This document shows positions 19,056 to 27,668 of a stretch of 64,000 nucleotides of DNA, piece by piece. The position numbers and the translations under genes are program-made. Origin of the DNA: an uncultured Bacteroidales bacterium (GTDB taxonomy: Bacteria; Bacteroidota; Bacteroidia; Bacteroidales; UBA4417); NCBI GenBank assembly GCA_903879715.1, contig CAIRMR010000024.1:28402-92401 (forward strand), given 5' to 3'. The notes beneath the pieces were generated by a model. That model ran no database searches and had not been told where the DNA came from. It saw nothing but the letters and a program-made list of their open reading frames with translations. Within the stretch, counting starts at the first letter, position 1. Each line of letters opens with the position of its first letter.

Positions 19056-19238
19056 ATGGAAATAGCAGTATTGTGTTTTAACGCTTCCCTGATTGTGCCG
19101 ACGATTTATTCAATTTTTAATAGGCATAACTATAGGTGGATCTTTATTGTACAGAAGATCCTTTTTGGAATTCATTTATCAGCACGGATACTGTTCCTCC
19201 TATTCATGCTGACATTCAAAATCAACAGGCTTATCTGA
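19056..19238 (+). CDS. Possible 60-aa membrane protein
   Basis: ATG-started ORF, MEIAVLCFNASLIVPTIYSI then a basic loop (FNRHNYRW) and a second hydrophobic helix (FIVQKILFGIHLSARILFLL), ending KINRLI. Two predicted membrane helices with positive loops are protein-like, but no family is recognised. It sits five bases after the preceding small ORF. Confidence 0.35.
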   Translation: MEIAVLCFNASLIVPTIYSIFNRHNYRWIFIVQKILFGIHLSARILFLLFMLTFKINRLI

Positions 19239-19434
19239 ATAGCTGAATAAAATCAGTTTATGGAGCTGTTTTTGCTGATGAGACAATTCAGTTAATCCGA
19301 GTTTATACCTTATGTCAAGTCAAATCACTATATTTGATGGACGGTAGCTAAGAACTTTTTAGTTCACTCAACCTATTTCTTCAGAAGCTGCCGGATAAAT
19401 TCACGACAGTTTGAAAAATCCTAATAATAATACA

Positions 19435-20196
19435 ATGGAAACCTCCAAAGACCTGAAGCTTGCGGTATTAATAGATGCCGACAATGTTCCATATGCCAAT
19501 GTGAAAGAAATGTTTGAGGAAATCGCTAAATACGGGATTCCAACATTTAAAAGAATATATGCCGACTGGACGAAGCCAACCGTTTCGGGCTGGAAAAATG
19601 TTCTCCTGGAAAATGCGATTACACCTGTGCAGCAGTACAGTTATTCAACCGGGAAGAATTCGTCGGACAGCGCCCTGATAATTGATGCTATGGATATTTT
19701 ATACACCGGCAAGGTTGATGGATTTTGTATAGTTTCGAGCGACAGTGATTTTACCCGGTTGGCTACCAGGCTTCGCGAAGCTGGCATGATGGTTATCGGG
19801 ATCGGAGAAAAGAAAACGCTTAATCCGTTTATAAAAGCCTGTGACAAATTTATTTATATCGAAATCCTGAAAGCCGAGGCAGCAAGCCCGGTTGAAAGCA
19901 GCAACCGGAAAGAATCCAAGAAATCAGCTAAGCCTAAAAATGAGCCTTTAAGCAAGATTGATCCTGAAATTATTAAATTGTTTTCGGTAAGTATTACGGA
20001 TCTGGCCGACGAAAATGGCTGGACTTTCTTGGGGGAGTTAGGCAACCTGATGCTAAAGAAAAAACCGGATTTTGATCCGCGTAATTATGGCTTTCCCAAA
20101 TTGTTGCCTCTTATCCGGAGTATTAACAAATTCGAAATTGACGAACGCGACTCCGGGAAAAACAATATTAAGCATATTTATATCCGGAAAAAATAA
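19435..20196 (+). CDS. NYN-domain (LabA-like PIN) protein with OST-HTH/LOTUS tail
   Basis: Predicted RNase-fold protein. From ATG 19435 (253 aa; the open frame reaches back to a TTG eight codons earlier) it has a NYN domain. Its conserved acids are visible in VLIDADNVPY (about 9-18), SSDSALIIDAMD (about 74-85) and CIVSSDSDFTRL (about 93-104), which suggests an intact metal site. A lysine/serine linker (about 150-172) leads to a C-terminal OST-HTH/LOTUS-like domain (about 175-253), which typically binds RNA. The substrate is unknown. It stands alone on the plus strand. Confidence 0.85.
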   Translation: METSKDLKLAVLIDADNVPYANVKEMFEEIAKYGIPTFKRIYADWTKPTVSGWKNVLLENAITPVQQYSYSTGKNSSDSALIIDAMDILYTGKVDGFCIVSSDSDFTRLATRLREAGMMVIGIGEKKTLNPFIKACDKFIYIEILKAEAASPVESSNRKESKKSAKPKNEPLSKIDPEIIKLFSVSITDLADENGWTFLGELGNLMLKKKPDFDPRNYGFPKLLPLIRSINKFEIDERDSGKNNIKHIYIRKK

Positions 20197-20363
20197 ATTA
20201 TTTTTTTTAGGAGTTCATAGTGCGGGCATGAGAATCTCTGAGTGTTTTACATCGGACTGATATACAATAGCATAATCAATATTCGGGTCAGTCACCCAAA
20301 TCTTGTTAATTTGTTTTCAGAGAAATATACGACACATATTGTGTTTTTCTCTAAGTTTGTCCC

Positions 20364-20972
20364 ATGACTTTCGAGCATATACAGCAAATTTTAAAAACCA
20401 AAACAGTTGGGATTGCCGGCTGTGGCGGACTTGGGTCCAATTGTGCGGTGGCCTTGGCCAGGGTAGGAGTAGGGCGGTTGGTAATTGCCGATTTCGACCT
20501 GGTGCAGGAAGGTAATCTGAACCGCCAGTTTTATTTTTATGATCAGATTGGTATGTTGAAAGTTGCTGCGCTTAAACAAAACCTGTTTCGAATCAACCCT
20601 GACGTGAGAGTTAACACCTTCGATATCCGTTTGTGCCAGAGCGATATTATTGAAATATACGGTAAGTGCGATGTAATTATTGAAGCGTTCGATAAACCGG
20701 AAATGAAATATCTGATCCTGGATGCCGTTCATAATTATATGCCTGATAAATACCTGGTGATGGGCGTTGGCATGGCCGGATGGGGTGATAATAACCTGAT
20801 CAGGAGCAGGCAGTCGGATAAGCTGATCATCTGTGGTGACGAAAAAAACGCTATTGCTGACGAATGCCCGCCCCTGGCTCCGCGTGTAGGAATAGTTGCA
20901 AATATGCAGGCCAATGCTGTTCTCGAAATTCTGCTGGGCTCTAACGAACACCAGATTCATACTGAAAATTAA
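20364..20972 (+). CDS. thiF: Sulfur-carrier adenylyltransferase, short ThiF type
   Basis: E1-like enzyme that would adenylate the C-terminal glycine of ThiS. The 202 residues hold the ATP-binding GIAGCGGLGSNCAVAL (about 15-30), the DxDxVxxxNLNRQ motif (about 47-60) and a later cysteine in ADECPPLAPRVG. It is short for ThiF (E. coli 251 aa), and I see no pair of CxxC zinc motifs, so it belongs to the zinc-free family-2 group. The next gene is thiS, three bases away. No other thiamine genes (thiC, thiE, thiG, thiH) are in the window. Confidence 0.88.
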   Translation: MTFEHIQQILKTKTVGIAGCGGLGSNCAVALARVGVGRLVIADFDLVQEGNLNRQFYFYDQIGMLKVAALKQNLFRINPDVRVNTFDIRLCQSDIIEIYGKCDVIIEAFDKPEMKYLILDAVHNYMPDKYLVMGVGMAGWGDNNLIRSRQSDKLIICGDEKNAIADECPPLAPRVGIVANMQANAVLEILLGSNEHQIHTEN

Positions 20973-20975
20973 ATA

Positions 20976-21179
20976 ATGAAGATTATACTCAACAATAAAG
21001 TAGAAGAATTTGCCGGTGATCAATTCACTGTCGGTGAATTATTGCAAGCGAAGAATTTTACTTTTAAGATGTTAGTTATAAAAGTGAATGGTCATCTTGT
21101 AAAAAAGAGCGAACATAATACAGCTGTAGTTAAGGATGGCGATGATGTGATGGTACTACATCTGATATCGGGCGGCTGA
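20976..21179 (+). CDS. thiS: Sulfur carrier protein ThiS
   Basis: Ubiquitin-fold sulfur carrier, 67 residues, ending in the essential Gly-Gly (LHLISGG). VIKVNGHLVKKSE and VVKDGDDVMVLHLISGG are the usual ThiS motifs. It receives a C-terminal thiocarboxylate that donates sulfur to the thiazole of thiamine. It follows thiF with only a three-base spacing and is certainly co-transcribed. Confidence 0.92.
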   Translation: MKIILNNKVEEFAGDQFTVGELLQAKNFTFKMLVIKVNGHLVKKSEHNTAVVKDGDDVMVLHLISGG

Positions 21180-21236
21180 TCGTTCTACCGATGCCGCTTT
21201 ACTTTTATGCCTGTTAATAAGGGGGATTTCAACTTC

Positions 21237-21617
21237 CTATCTGAAAATCACCAGCATAAGCCCTGTGATAAATGCTATAACCCACCATGCATAAGCATAG
21301 CGTGAATAGAGATGTAATCCTTTTGGCACAATGGCGCCGGCTTTAGTGGTTAAATGAAACCTCCAGATTAATATCGTATCTATAAACATTGCAGCCAGCG
21401 ATGAATACCCCAGTATACCATGCAGAGAAAAAGCTGAATTCGACGATCCGATAATCATAAATGTAGTTGCTGTAATATCCAGTATAATTCCTATTGTAAG
21501 ATAACGGAGAACAAATGGAGTTACCAGTTTTTTACGCTGCTCGGTAATAATTGATAAACTATACGAAAGCAATGCAAATATTACTATGCCTGCGCCAATC
21601 ATGGAGTATGTGTTCAT
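21237..21617 (-). CDS. Four-helix membrane protein
   Basis: Unrecognised 126-residue integral membrane protein with about four helices (near 5-25, 37-58, 66-86 and 106-125). A His in SLHGILGYSS, another in IWRFHLT and one in KGLHLYSRYAY resemble small haem-binding or cytochrome-b561-like four-helix proteins; that is a guess from the pattern. It is convergent with thiS, 57 bases away. Confidence 0.65.
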   Translation of the reverse strand: MNTYSMIGAGIVIFALLSYSLSIITEQRKKLVTPFVLRYLTIGIILDITATTFMIIGSSNSAFSLHGILGYSSLAAMFIDTILIWRFHLTTKAGAIVPKGLHLYSRYAYAWWVIAFITGLMLVIFR

Positions 21618-21720
21618 TAGTTGAGGGTTTTGGGATTAGGGTTTAGTGTGTACTATCGTTATTTATACCCACATCTAATTATGTGGACTGTTGTTTACTT
21701 TTCACATTTACGGGGTGTGC

Positions 21721-21836
21721 AGGTTATTGCGAGGCGCGAATGCTTAGTTGTCTCTCCCCGAAATAACTAGCGCCGAAGCAATCTTTTGGAGGAAGGACTA
21801 TCTAAAAGTCACTCCACCGCCGAAGCAATCTGATGG
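21721..21836. repeat. REP-like repeats (GCGAAGC / GCCGAAGCAATCT)
   Basis: ATTGCGAGGCGCGAATGC, then CGCCGAAGCAATCT twice (about 21770 and 21821), recur within 115 bases. Related words (GCTTCGCTTTGCTCGCAATGA, GCGAGGAACGAAGCAGG) appear at 43715 and 62160. Confidence 0.7.
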
Positions 21837-21871
21837 CACAAAGGCAATTTGAGTTTAGGTGCATTTTTTAC

Positions 21872-22774
21872 TTAGTACTTCTTTCCCGGGATATTACTCT
21901 CCACCTTTTCCATGCATTTCCGGTCCTGAAGGGTGATAAACATGGTTTTGCCGTCCTTACCTCCAAAAACAATATTGCTGCATTGTTTTCCTTTAAGAGG
22001 AATTTCGCGGATGAGTTTTCCTTGCGGTGATAAAACTATAATAGTTCCTTTTCCCCAGCGCGCTATGTAAAGGTTACCTTTTTTATCGCATTTCATGCCA
22101 TCGAGGCCAAAATCATCAAATTTGTAAAACAGCTTTTTATTCGAAACATTGCCTTTTTCATCCACATCATATTTCCATACACATAACTGAACGCTTTCAT
22201 TTACATACAATGATTTTTCGTCAGGGCTTAGCTCAATACCATTCGTAGTGCCCATATTTGTTTCCAGTAGAACTGGTTTTGCGTCAGGATCAACTCTCCA
22301 CAATTGCCCGACACTGGTTTTCCAGTCGGGATCGCTGGCAAAAATCTGCCCGTTGCGGTTCATGCATAAATCATTGGGAGAATACATACGTGGTTCGTGG
22401 CAGAACACAGTTACTTTTTGAGTCTGCATATCTACGTGAAGAATGTTGTGCCCGGTAAAATCAGGAAGAAACATATTGTCTTTTTTGTCAAACAAAATGC
22501 AGTTAGCAATGCTTCCGGCCGGTAGTCCGATAAACATTGAACATGTTCCGTCAGGAGCAACTTTGCCTATAGTGCCATCATGCAGGTAATTCACTACATA
22601 CAACTGACCGTTTCTGTCAAAAGCCGGTCCTTCGATATTAGTAGAGAACAGGTTTTCGGCCGTAAGATCTTCGGCAACAAACATTTTCTTTGAACCGGTA
22701 CAATCGGAAAGGGCAAAAACTGCAAATACGGAAATTGTAATTAACAGTGCGGAATTTAATTTTGATCTTTTCAT
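21872..22774 (-). CDS. SMP-30/gluconolactonase-family lipoprotein
   Basis: Six-bladed beta-propeller of the SMP-30/gluconolactonase/LRE-like family, 300 residues from ATG 22774. This start is chosen because it places a lipoprotein signal at the N-terminus (SVFAVFALSDC, Cys 25); the frame extends 34 codons further upstream without one. Propeller motifs include DRNGQLYVVNYLHDGTIGKV, ELSPDEKSLYVNES and GMKCDKKGNLYIARWGKGTI. It probably hydrolyses a sugar lactone or ester outside the cytoplasm; the substrate is not known. It is 127 bases downstream of folC on the same strand. Confidence 0.85.
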   Translation of the reverse strand: MKRSKLNSALLITISVFAVFALSDCTGSKKMFVAEDLTAENLFSTNIEGPAFDRNGQLYVVNYLHDGTIGKVAPDGTCSMFIGLPAGSIANCILFDKKDNMFLPDFTGHNILHVDMQTQKVTVFCHEPRMYSPNDLCMNRNGQIFASDPDWKTSVGQLWRVDPDAKPVLLETNMGTTNGIELSPDEKSLYVNESVQLCVWKYDVDEKGNVSNKKLFYKFDDFGLDGMKCDKKGNLYIARWGKGTIIVLSPQGKLIREIPLKGKQCSNIVFGGKDGKTMFITLQDRKCMEKVESNIPGKKY

Positions 22775-22901
22775 TGGATTGATTTTTTGTATTATTAAAG
22801 ATAAGCCAGATTCTACAAAAAAGAAATGTTTATGTCTGGAAATTCTTTTTTCACAATCTGATTTATACCTATTCACTAATCACTATTCATTATTCACTCT
22901 T

Positions 22902-24197
22902 CTATAATATCTCCGCCACTACAAAAGCGCTTCCTCCAACCATGATCAGATCATTGGATGCAGCTGAGTTTGTAGCAGCTTTTAATGCTTCTTTTACACT
23001 TGCATAAACCTTTCCTTTTAGAGAAAAATTTTCAGCAAGTTTCGCCAGTTCTCCTGCATCCAAACCTCTTGGTATATCAGCTTTACAGAAATAATATGTA
23101 GCGTTCTTCGGCAGTTTTGAAAGCATTGTTTTTACGTCTTTGTCGTTCACTACGCCAATAACGAAATGAAGGTTTTTGTGCGGTGTTAACGCAATCTGTT
23201 CAAGTACTTCATTAATTCCATCCGGATTGTGGCCAATATCGGCAATGGTAAGCGGATTCTTTGAAATGGTTTGCCAGCGGCCCATTAATCCTGTGTTTTT
23301 TACTACTTTTCGGATACCTGAATTAATATATTCTTCCTGGATGGTAAGACCTCTTTCTATCAGTTTTTCGATGGTGCCGATCACGGTTGCAAGATTTTTT
23401 AACTGGTATTTTCCCGAAAGGGGAGATACGAGTTTGTGTGTATCGCCGGTTATTGATGAATAAAATTCCGCAGCAAGCAAAGGTGGACGATGCTTAGTGA
23501 AATATGTTTGATTGAGCAAAATATGCTGGTCTGCAAAAGTGATCGTTGATTGAAGTCTTTTTGCGAATTCAGTGAAAACTGATGAAGTTTCAGGATGTGT
23601 CTCTCCAATTACAATAGGAATTCCTTGTTTGATAATTCCTGCTTTTTCGCCTGCAATTTCTTCCAAAGTATTCCCGAGAAATTGAGTGTGGTCCAGCCCG
23701 ATATTAGTGATAACTGTAACAACCGGCTTAATAACATTCGTTGAATCCAGCCTTCCGCCCATGCCTGTTTCCAATACTGCAATATCAACATTTTCCTTTG
23801 CGAAATACCATGCAGCCAGTGCAAAGGTCCATTCGAAAAATGAAGGTTCAATTCTTTCGAAGTCAGCCAGGTGCTGTTCCACAAAAGCGGTTACATCACG
23901 TTTACTGATCATCTTCCCGTTAATCCTGATGCGTTCGCGGAAATCTTTCAGATGGGGTGAAGTAAACAGACCTGTTTTATAGCCTGATTCCTGCATTACA
24001 GATGCCAGAAAGTGAGACGTTGATCCTTTTCCGTTTGTACCTGCAATATGAATACTTTTAAATTCTTTTTCGGGATTGCCGAGGATTTTGCAAAGGGCAA
24101 TCGTATTGCTGAGATCAGCTTTATATGCCGCCGCACCTATACGATGAAACATCGGCAACTGATTGAAAAGATAGGCTAATGTTTGTTGGTACGTCAT
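22902..24197 (-). CDS. folC: Folylpolyglutamate synthase / dihydrofolate synthase
   Basis: Mur-ligase-superfamily enzyme that adds glutamate to dihydropteroate and to folates. The 431-residue protein has the ATP loop IAGTNGKGSTSHF (52-64), the family stretch TGLFTSPHLKDFRERIRING and DIAVLETGMGGRLDSTN. A typical C-terminal domain begins at IADIGHNPDGI. Its motifs are intact and its length is normal. It lies on the same strand as the genes around it, but long repeat-filled DNA separates it from the upstream outer-membrane protein gene. Confidence 0.94.
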   Translation of the reverse strand: MTYQQTLAYLFNQLPMFHRIGAAAYKADLSNTIALCKILGNPEKEFKSIHIAGTNGKGSTSHFLASVMQESGYKTGLFTSPHLKDFRERIRINGKMISKRDVTAFVEQHLADFERIEPSFFEWTFALAAWYFAKENVDIAVLETGMGGRLDSTNVIKPVVTVITNIGLDHTQFLGNTLEEIAGEKAGIIKQGIPIVIGETHPETSSVFTEFAKRLQSTITFADQHILLNQTYFTKHRPPLLAAEFYSSITGDTHKLVSPLSGKYQLKNLATVIGTIEKLIERGLTIQEEYINSGIRKVVKNTGLMGRWQTISKNPLTIADIGHNPDGINEVLEQIALTPHKNLHFVIGVVNDKDVKTMLSKLPKNATYYFCKADIPRGLDAGELAKLAENFSLKGKVYASVKEALKAATNSAASNDLIMVGGSAFVVAEIL

Positions 24198-24681
24198 TTT
24201 TAGAGTTCAATGTTCAATGCTTCGCGTTCAAGGGTTCAAATGCCTTCGGCGTTCCAAGGTTTCAAAAGTCTTGTATATTCTAAGGGCACTGAACGGTGGT
24301 TGTTGAGCGAAGCCGAAATAAGCCGAAGTTCAAATGCTTCGCGTTAAAAAAAGTTCAAAAACGGACTCAGGTCATCATTATTCTTGGAAATTTAAAATTC
24401 GGGTAACTAATCAGTCTGATTATAATGTTTTTTTGCCACAGATTACACGGATTACACAGATTTTAGACTGCTTTTAGCAGTTTCTCAATTAATTTCAATT
24501 AAAAATGATGAATAATTGTCTGTGAAATCTGTGTTATCTGTGGCATATATTTGTTTTTCAATACTTTAGACAAACTGATTAGTTACAAATTCGGATATCT
24601 CTTTTCCTTGATCCCAAACCCCAAACTCAAACAACATTGGAATGTCAGCTGAATGACTTAACGAGTCCAGTCCTCGACAAA
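24198..24681. repeat. Repeat-rich gap upstream of folC, with a long inverted repeat
   Basis: Directly upstream of folC, TTCAATG and GGTTCAA words repeat (24203-24270), joined by REP-like GCGAAGCCGAA (24300-24350). An imperfect inverted repeat follows. The left arm, TGCCACAGATTACACGG and on, spans about 24434-24463. The right arm, ending TGTTATCTGTGGCA, spans about 24519-24545. The 55-base loop is AT-rich. No gene is supported in this gap. Confidence 0.75.
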
Positions 24682-25812
24682 CTAATCTCTCTTCCCTTTT
24701 GGTTTTCTCTCAAAAACCTTTTCATTCACGCTGATATTCAATCCATAGCTGAAATCATTCCAATCCCTTTGCAGATCATAATAGGATTCAAAACGGATAC
24801 TCAGGTTAACCCCTTTTGTAATCTCATTTCCGAAAATAAATTTTGAAGTAATCAGATCTCTTCCCTGGCTGGTGTAGTAGTCGTCAATCTGAGATACAGA
24901 CTGAAACAGACAATCGGCTTTGGGCGCAAAGTATCTATCGCCATGAAACCATCCTGTGCCTAGTTTAAACCATTTGTTTTTAAAAGTAACAGTATTTTGA
25001 GTTGCAAAGCCTGATTCAAATGGGATTGTGTTGGTGTTAGACAATTCCATTGCCTGAATGTAGAAAGAGGAGAGTGTTATATTGTCAAGTATTTTTAACC
25101 CCGGCAAAAATGCGTATTCCAGTCCGGCTGCCATATTGGAGCGTGTTTCTATAGGACTTTCAGACACATCAACCTGTCCGCCGAAATGATGAATAATACT
25201 TTGGAAATGAGCGCTCAGTCCGTGGTTTTCGGAACGGTCGTTTACCGAATAGGATGCCAGCAGCCCACCTGCTATTTCTTCCTGGTGCGCTTCACCCGGC
25301 ATCAGAAATTTTTCCCAATCCATAAAAAAATCAACATGAACTTTTTTTCTATCTAATAAAAACTGAACTCCGTATTCCGGATTAGTGCTGTAATAATTAT
25401 CCGTATTGTAAATGGGTTCAATATATTCATGCTTAAGCTGCCCATCCAGTTGTCCTATTATGACCTGTGCTCCGGGACGAAAAGTATACCTGGCCCTGAT
25501 TACAGGAAGAGATTTCTCGAAATTGTCCTTTCCATAAAAATAGCGCAGATACCAACCTGCACTCAGGCTGAATTTATCGCTGATCGACCAGCTTACTTCC
25601 GGCTGAATTATTGTCCCTATATAAGTGATGCCTTCGGTATATGGACCGAAATATTCATTGTTTTTAACAAAATTGTTGTTGTAGAAATGGATGCTGACAG
25701 TGCCTGAATCAGCTGATTCAAAATTAGCTGGAAAGTAACTTTCATAAAAGTTTTGACTTTGCGCACAATACGTAGTAAGTGTCAGTATGATAAGGAAAAG
25801 GATTCTGGTCAT
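24682..25812 (-). CDS. Outer-membrane beta-barrel protein, porin-like
   Basis: From ATG 25812 the product (376 residues) begins with a signal peptide (MTRILFLIILTLTTYCAQSQ). It is then rich in alternating aromatic and polar strands ending in DFSYGLNISVNEKVFERK, as expected for an outer-membrane barrel. No specific family is recognised; its length fits a 14-18-strand porin-like channel. The upstream open frame to 25950 is ignored because it would bury the signal peptide. Confidence 0.7.
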   Translation of the reverse strand: MTRILFLIILTLTTYCAQSQNFYESYFPANFESADSGTVSIHFYNNNFVKNNEYFGPYTEGITYIGTIIQPEVSWSISDKFSLSAGWYLRYFYGKDNFEKSLPVIRARYTFRPGAQVIIGQLDGQLKHEYIEPIYNTDNYYSTNPEYGVQFLLDRKKVHVDFFMDWEKFLMPGEAHQEEIAGGLLASYSVNDRSENHGLSAHFQSIIHHFGGQVDVSESPIETRSNMAAGLEYAFLPGLKILDNITLSSFYIQAMELSNTNTIPFESGFATQNTVTFKNKWFKLGTGWFHGDRYFAPKADCLFQSVSQIDDYYTSQGRDLITSKFIFGNEITKGVNLSIRFESYYDLQRDWNDFSYGLNISVNEKVFERKPKGKRD

Positions 25813-26072
25813 TTTTTTTATTTCAGTTTGTGAGATTATGAACTTTGTCTTTCCCGCATATGCTGAAAAGCAGTTTCCGGAAAAGTGGAAGGGATTTATG
25901 GAAAAGGATAATGGCTTTAACGGATTTCTTCTGTACAATGCTAAGCGCAAAAATACCGTTTTCTGTTGAGTAAATAAAATGTGAATTCCTACTAAGTATA
26001 ATTAGCGAAGATAGCAAAGGGTATAGGTTTTCAGAATGTGCCAGCCGATTATCAAATTATAAATATTCCTGT

Positions 26073-26102
26073 ATCTACATCCGACATCCGACATCCGACT
26101 TC
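26073..26102. repeat. CATCCGA heptamer repeat
   Basis: CATCCGA occurs three times in a row, directly after the tonB-like stop. It is the reverse complement of the word repeated at 75-123. Confidence 0.7.
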
Positions 26103-26106
26103 TATC

Positions 26107-26877
26107 TTACTTCTGTTTCACAATAAAGTACGTAATTGTTCCGCGTTGTGCTTCAGGAGCATTGGAATCGCGGGCAAAGAGCGAAATCCGGGCAGCGTTT
26201 TCAGCCTGTTTGTACAAATTGGGTTCTGTAATTGTAGTGCCTTTATCACCGGCGGTTGCTGATATAACTTTCCCGTCGACATTAACTTTAATAGAAACTA
26301 CAATTTTCCCGTCTTCAGATGAATTGAATGAAGGTTTTGGTAAAATTCGGGCCTTTCGTCCGCCAAGATCAAATGAAATTCCATTTCCTTTTCCTGCTGG
26401 GTCATTTTGGTTTTGCGATCCTTTTAAAGTGCCGGGGTTATCCTGTTTGTCAGGTATTACAGGCTGTTTGCTGCTATTTGAATTAGAGGAGCCTGAATAA
26501 ACTGTTTTGTGAACAACAGTTGATTCGTCAGGCGTTTCAACGATTGATTTTCTGATTTTACCCGAAATTGGTTTCGGTATATTTGTTTTCTTTTCCGAAA
26601 GAATAAGCGTTTCTGTATAGTCTTCCGTCTCTTCTTCAGGTTGCAACTTCGAATCTGATACACCGGGGGTTACTGGACGGTCTTCTGTATGAAGGCCGCC
26701 TTTATTAGTATTCTTATAATTGAAGTTTATTTCAACACCTGTTTCTTCCTGAAGTGGGAGGGATGTATGAAAAGCCAGAAACAACAACGCACCCGCTACT
26801 AAAGCATGGAACAACAATGTGCCAGCAAAAGCTGCTATTCGGTATTTGCGTTCATTTTGCTCGTTGTTCGATAGCAT
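26107..26877 (-). CDS. TonB-like energy transducer
   Basis: Periplasmic-spanning energy transducer, 256 residues. One N-terminal membrane anchor (about 17-38, FAGTLLFHALVAGALLFLAF) is followed by a long proline/charged spacer (about 45-180). A short TonB/TolA C-terminal fold closes the protein (IVVSIKVNVDGKVISATAGD to GTITYFIVKQK). It is the third gene of a minus-strand exbB-exbD-tonB set, but 335 bases separate it from exbD. Whether it serves TonB-dependent import or a Tol-like envelope function cannot be told from the sequence. Confidence 0.82.
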   Translation of the reverse strand: MLSNNEQNERKYRIAAFAGTLLFHALVAGALLFLAFHTSLPLQEETGVEINFNYKNTNKGGLHTEDRPVTPGVSDSKLQPEEETEDYTETLILSEKKTNIPKPISGKIRKSIVETPDESTVVHKTVYSGSSNSNSSKQPVIPDKQDNPGTLKGSQNQNDPAGKGNGISFDLGGRKARILPKPSFNSSEDGKIVVSIKVNVDGKVISATAGDKGTTITEPNLYKQAENAARISLFARDSNAPEAQRGTITYFIVKQK

Positions 26878-27212
26878 TCGAAAGGATTGGGGATTGGGTA
26901 TAAGGGTTTAGTATCTAATCCGTTAAAATGATGTTGTTCTTGGCATAATATTTCTTCATAATAATGATTATCAGTTTATTGTGTTTGGTGTTTACTGATT
27001 TCAAGCCATTTGAAATTGAATTAGTAACACTAAACTCAAAATTTATAATGTAAAAGTATCCTATGCTCCGTTTCTTAATTATTTTTAATTTATTGTTATG
27101 TGTTTTTCATTACTTTTTGATTCTGACTTGTCCATGTTAGGGTTTTGGGAGTGCGGGAGAATGGGGGAATGAGAGAAAATGAGTAGGGAAGCATTGGACA
27201 ATGGGAAGGGAA
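26878..27212. other. 335-base gap between exbD and the tonB-like gene
   Basis: AT-rich, with a short G-rich repeat-like stretch (GGGAGTGCGGGAGAATGGGGGAATGAG, about 27148-27175) next to the exbD stop. No gene or RNA is recognised. Confidence 0.5.
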
Positions 27213-27626
27213 TTACTCTTTGGGAGTGGTGGCAAGAATTACTTTGTGTTTGGTTTTTAATACAGTATTCATCTGGTTTACTGCTTCAATTACTGTTACA
27301 AAGGATTGTACAGGAACGGTTCGGTCAAGTTGCAGAACGATTACTCCTTCGGTTTGCCCGATCAGCGATTGAGATAGCAGCTGTTGTAAATTCAAACCGG
27401 TTGCTGGTGTTTCGTTTACAAAAATCTGGTTTTTATTGTTGATGTAAACGAATGTAGATTGTTTTGAAAGGGTTTTACCGGAACCGGATGGCAATAGAAG
27501 TTTAATGGCATTGGGAGCTACCAGCGCAGAGGTAAGAATAAAGAATATCAGTAACAGGAATACCAGGTTCGACATGGACGCCATGCTAAATTCGGCACTT
27601 ATTTTATTTTGCGACTTAATAGCCAT
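27213..27626 (-). CDS. exbD: ExbD/TolR-type proton-channel subunit
   Basis: 137 residues with one N-terminal membrane helix (about 19-40, SNLVFLLLIFFILTSALVAP) and a periplasmic domain. The usual ion-pathway aspartate near the start of the helix is not seen in this copy: the stretch reads SMASMSNLVFLLLIFF, with serine or asparagine where Bacteroidota ExbD often has Asp. Partner of ExbB (42 bases upstream on the same strand). Confidence 0.85.
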   Translation of the reverse strand: MAIKSQNKISAEFSMASMSNLVFLLLIFFILTSALVAPNAIKLLLPSGSGKTLSKQSTFVYINNKNQIFVNETPATGLNLQQLLSQSLIGQTEGVIVLQLDRTVPVQSFVTVIEAVNQMNTVLKTKHKVILATTPKE

Positions 27627-27668
27627 AAATGAAATATTTAATGCGTTGTAGTTCGTAATACGGTATTC

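Noticed and set aside
20197..20363. TPP riboswitch before thiF
   Set aside because: I find none of the conserved TPP elements (CTGAGA, ACCTGAT with GG partner). Only a small hairpin (AGAGAAA...TTTCTCT) is visible.
20391..21023. 210-codon antisense ORF over thiF
   Set aside because: Mirror of the ThiF coding sequence; no independent motif, signal or helix pattern.
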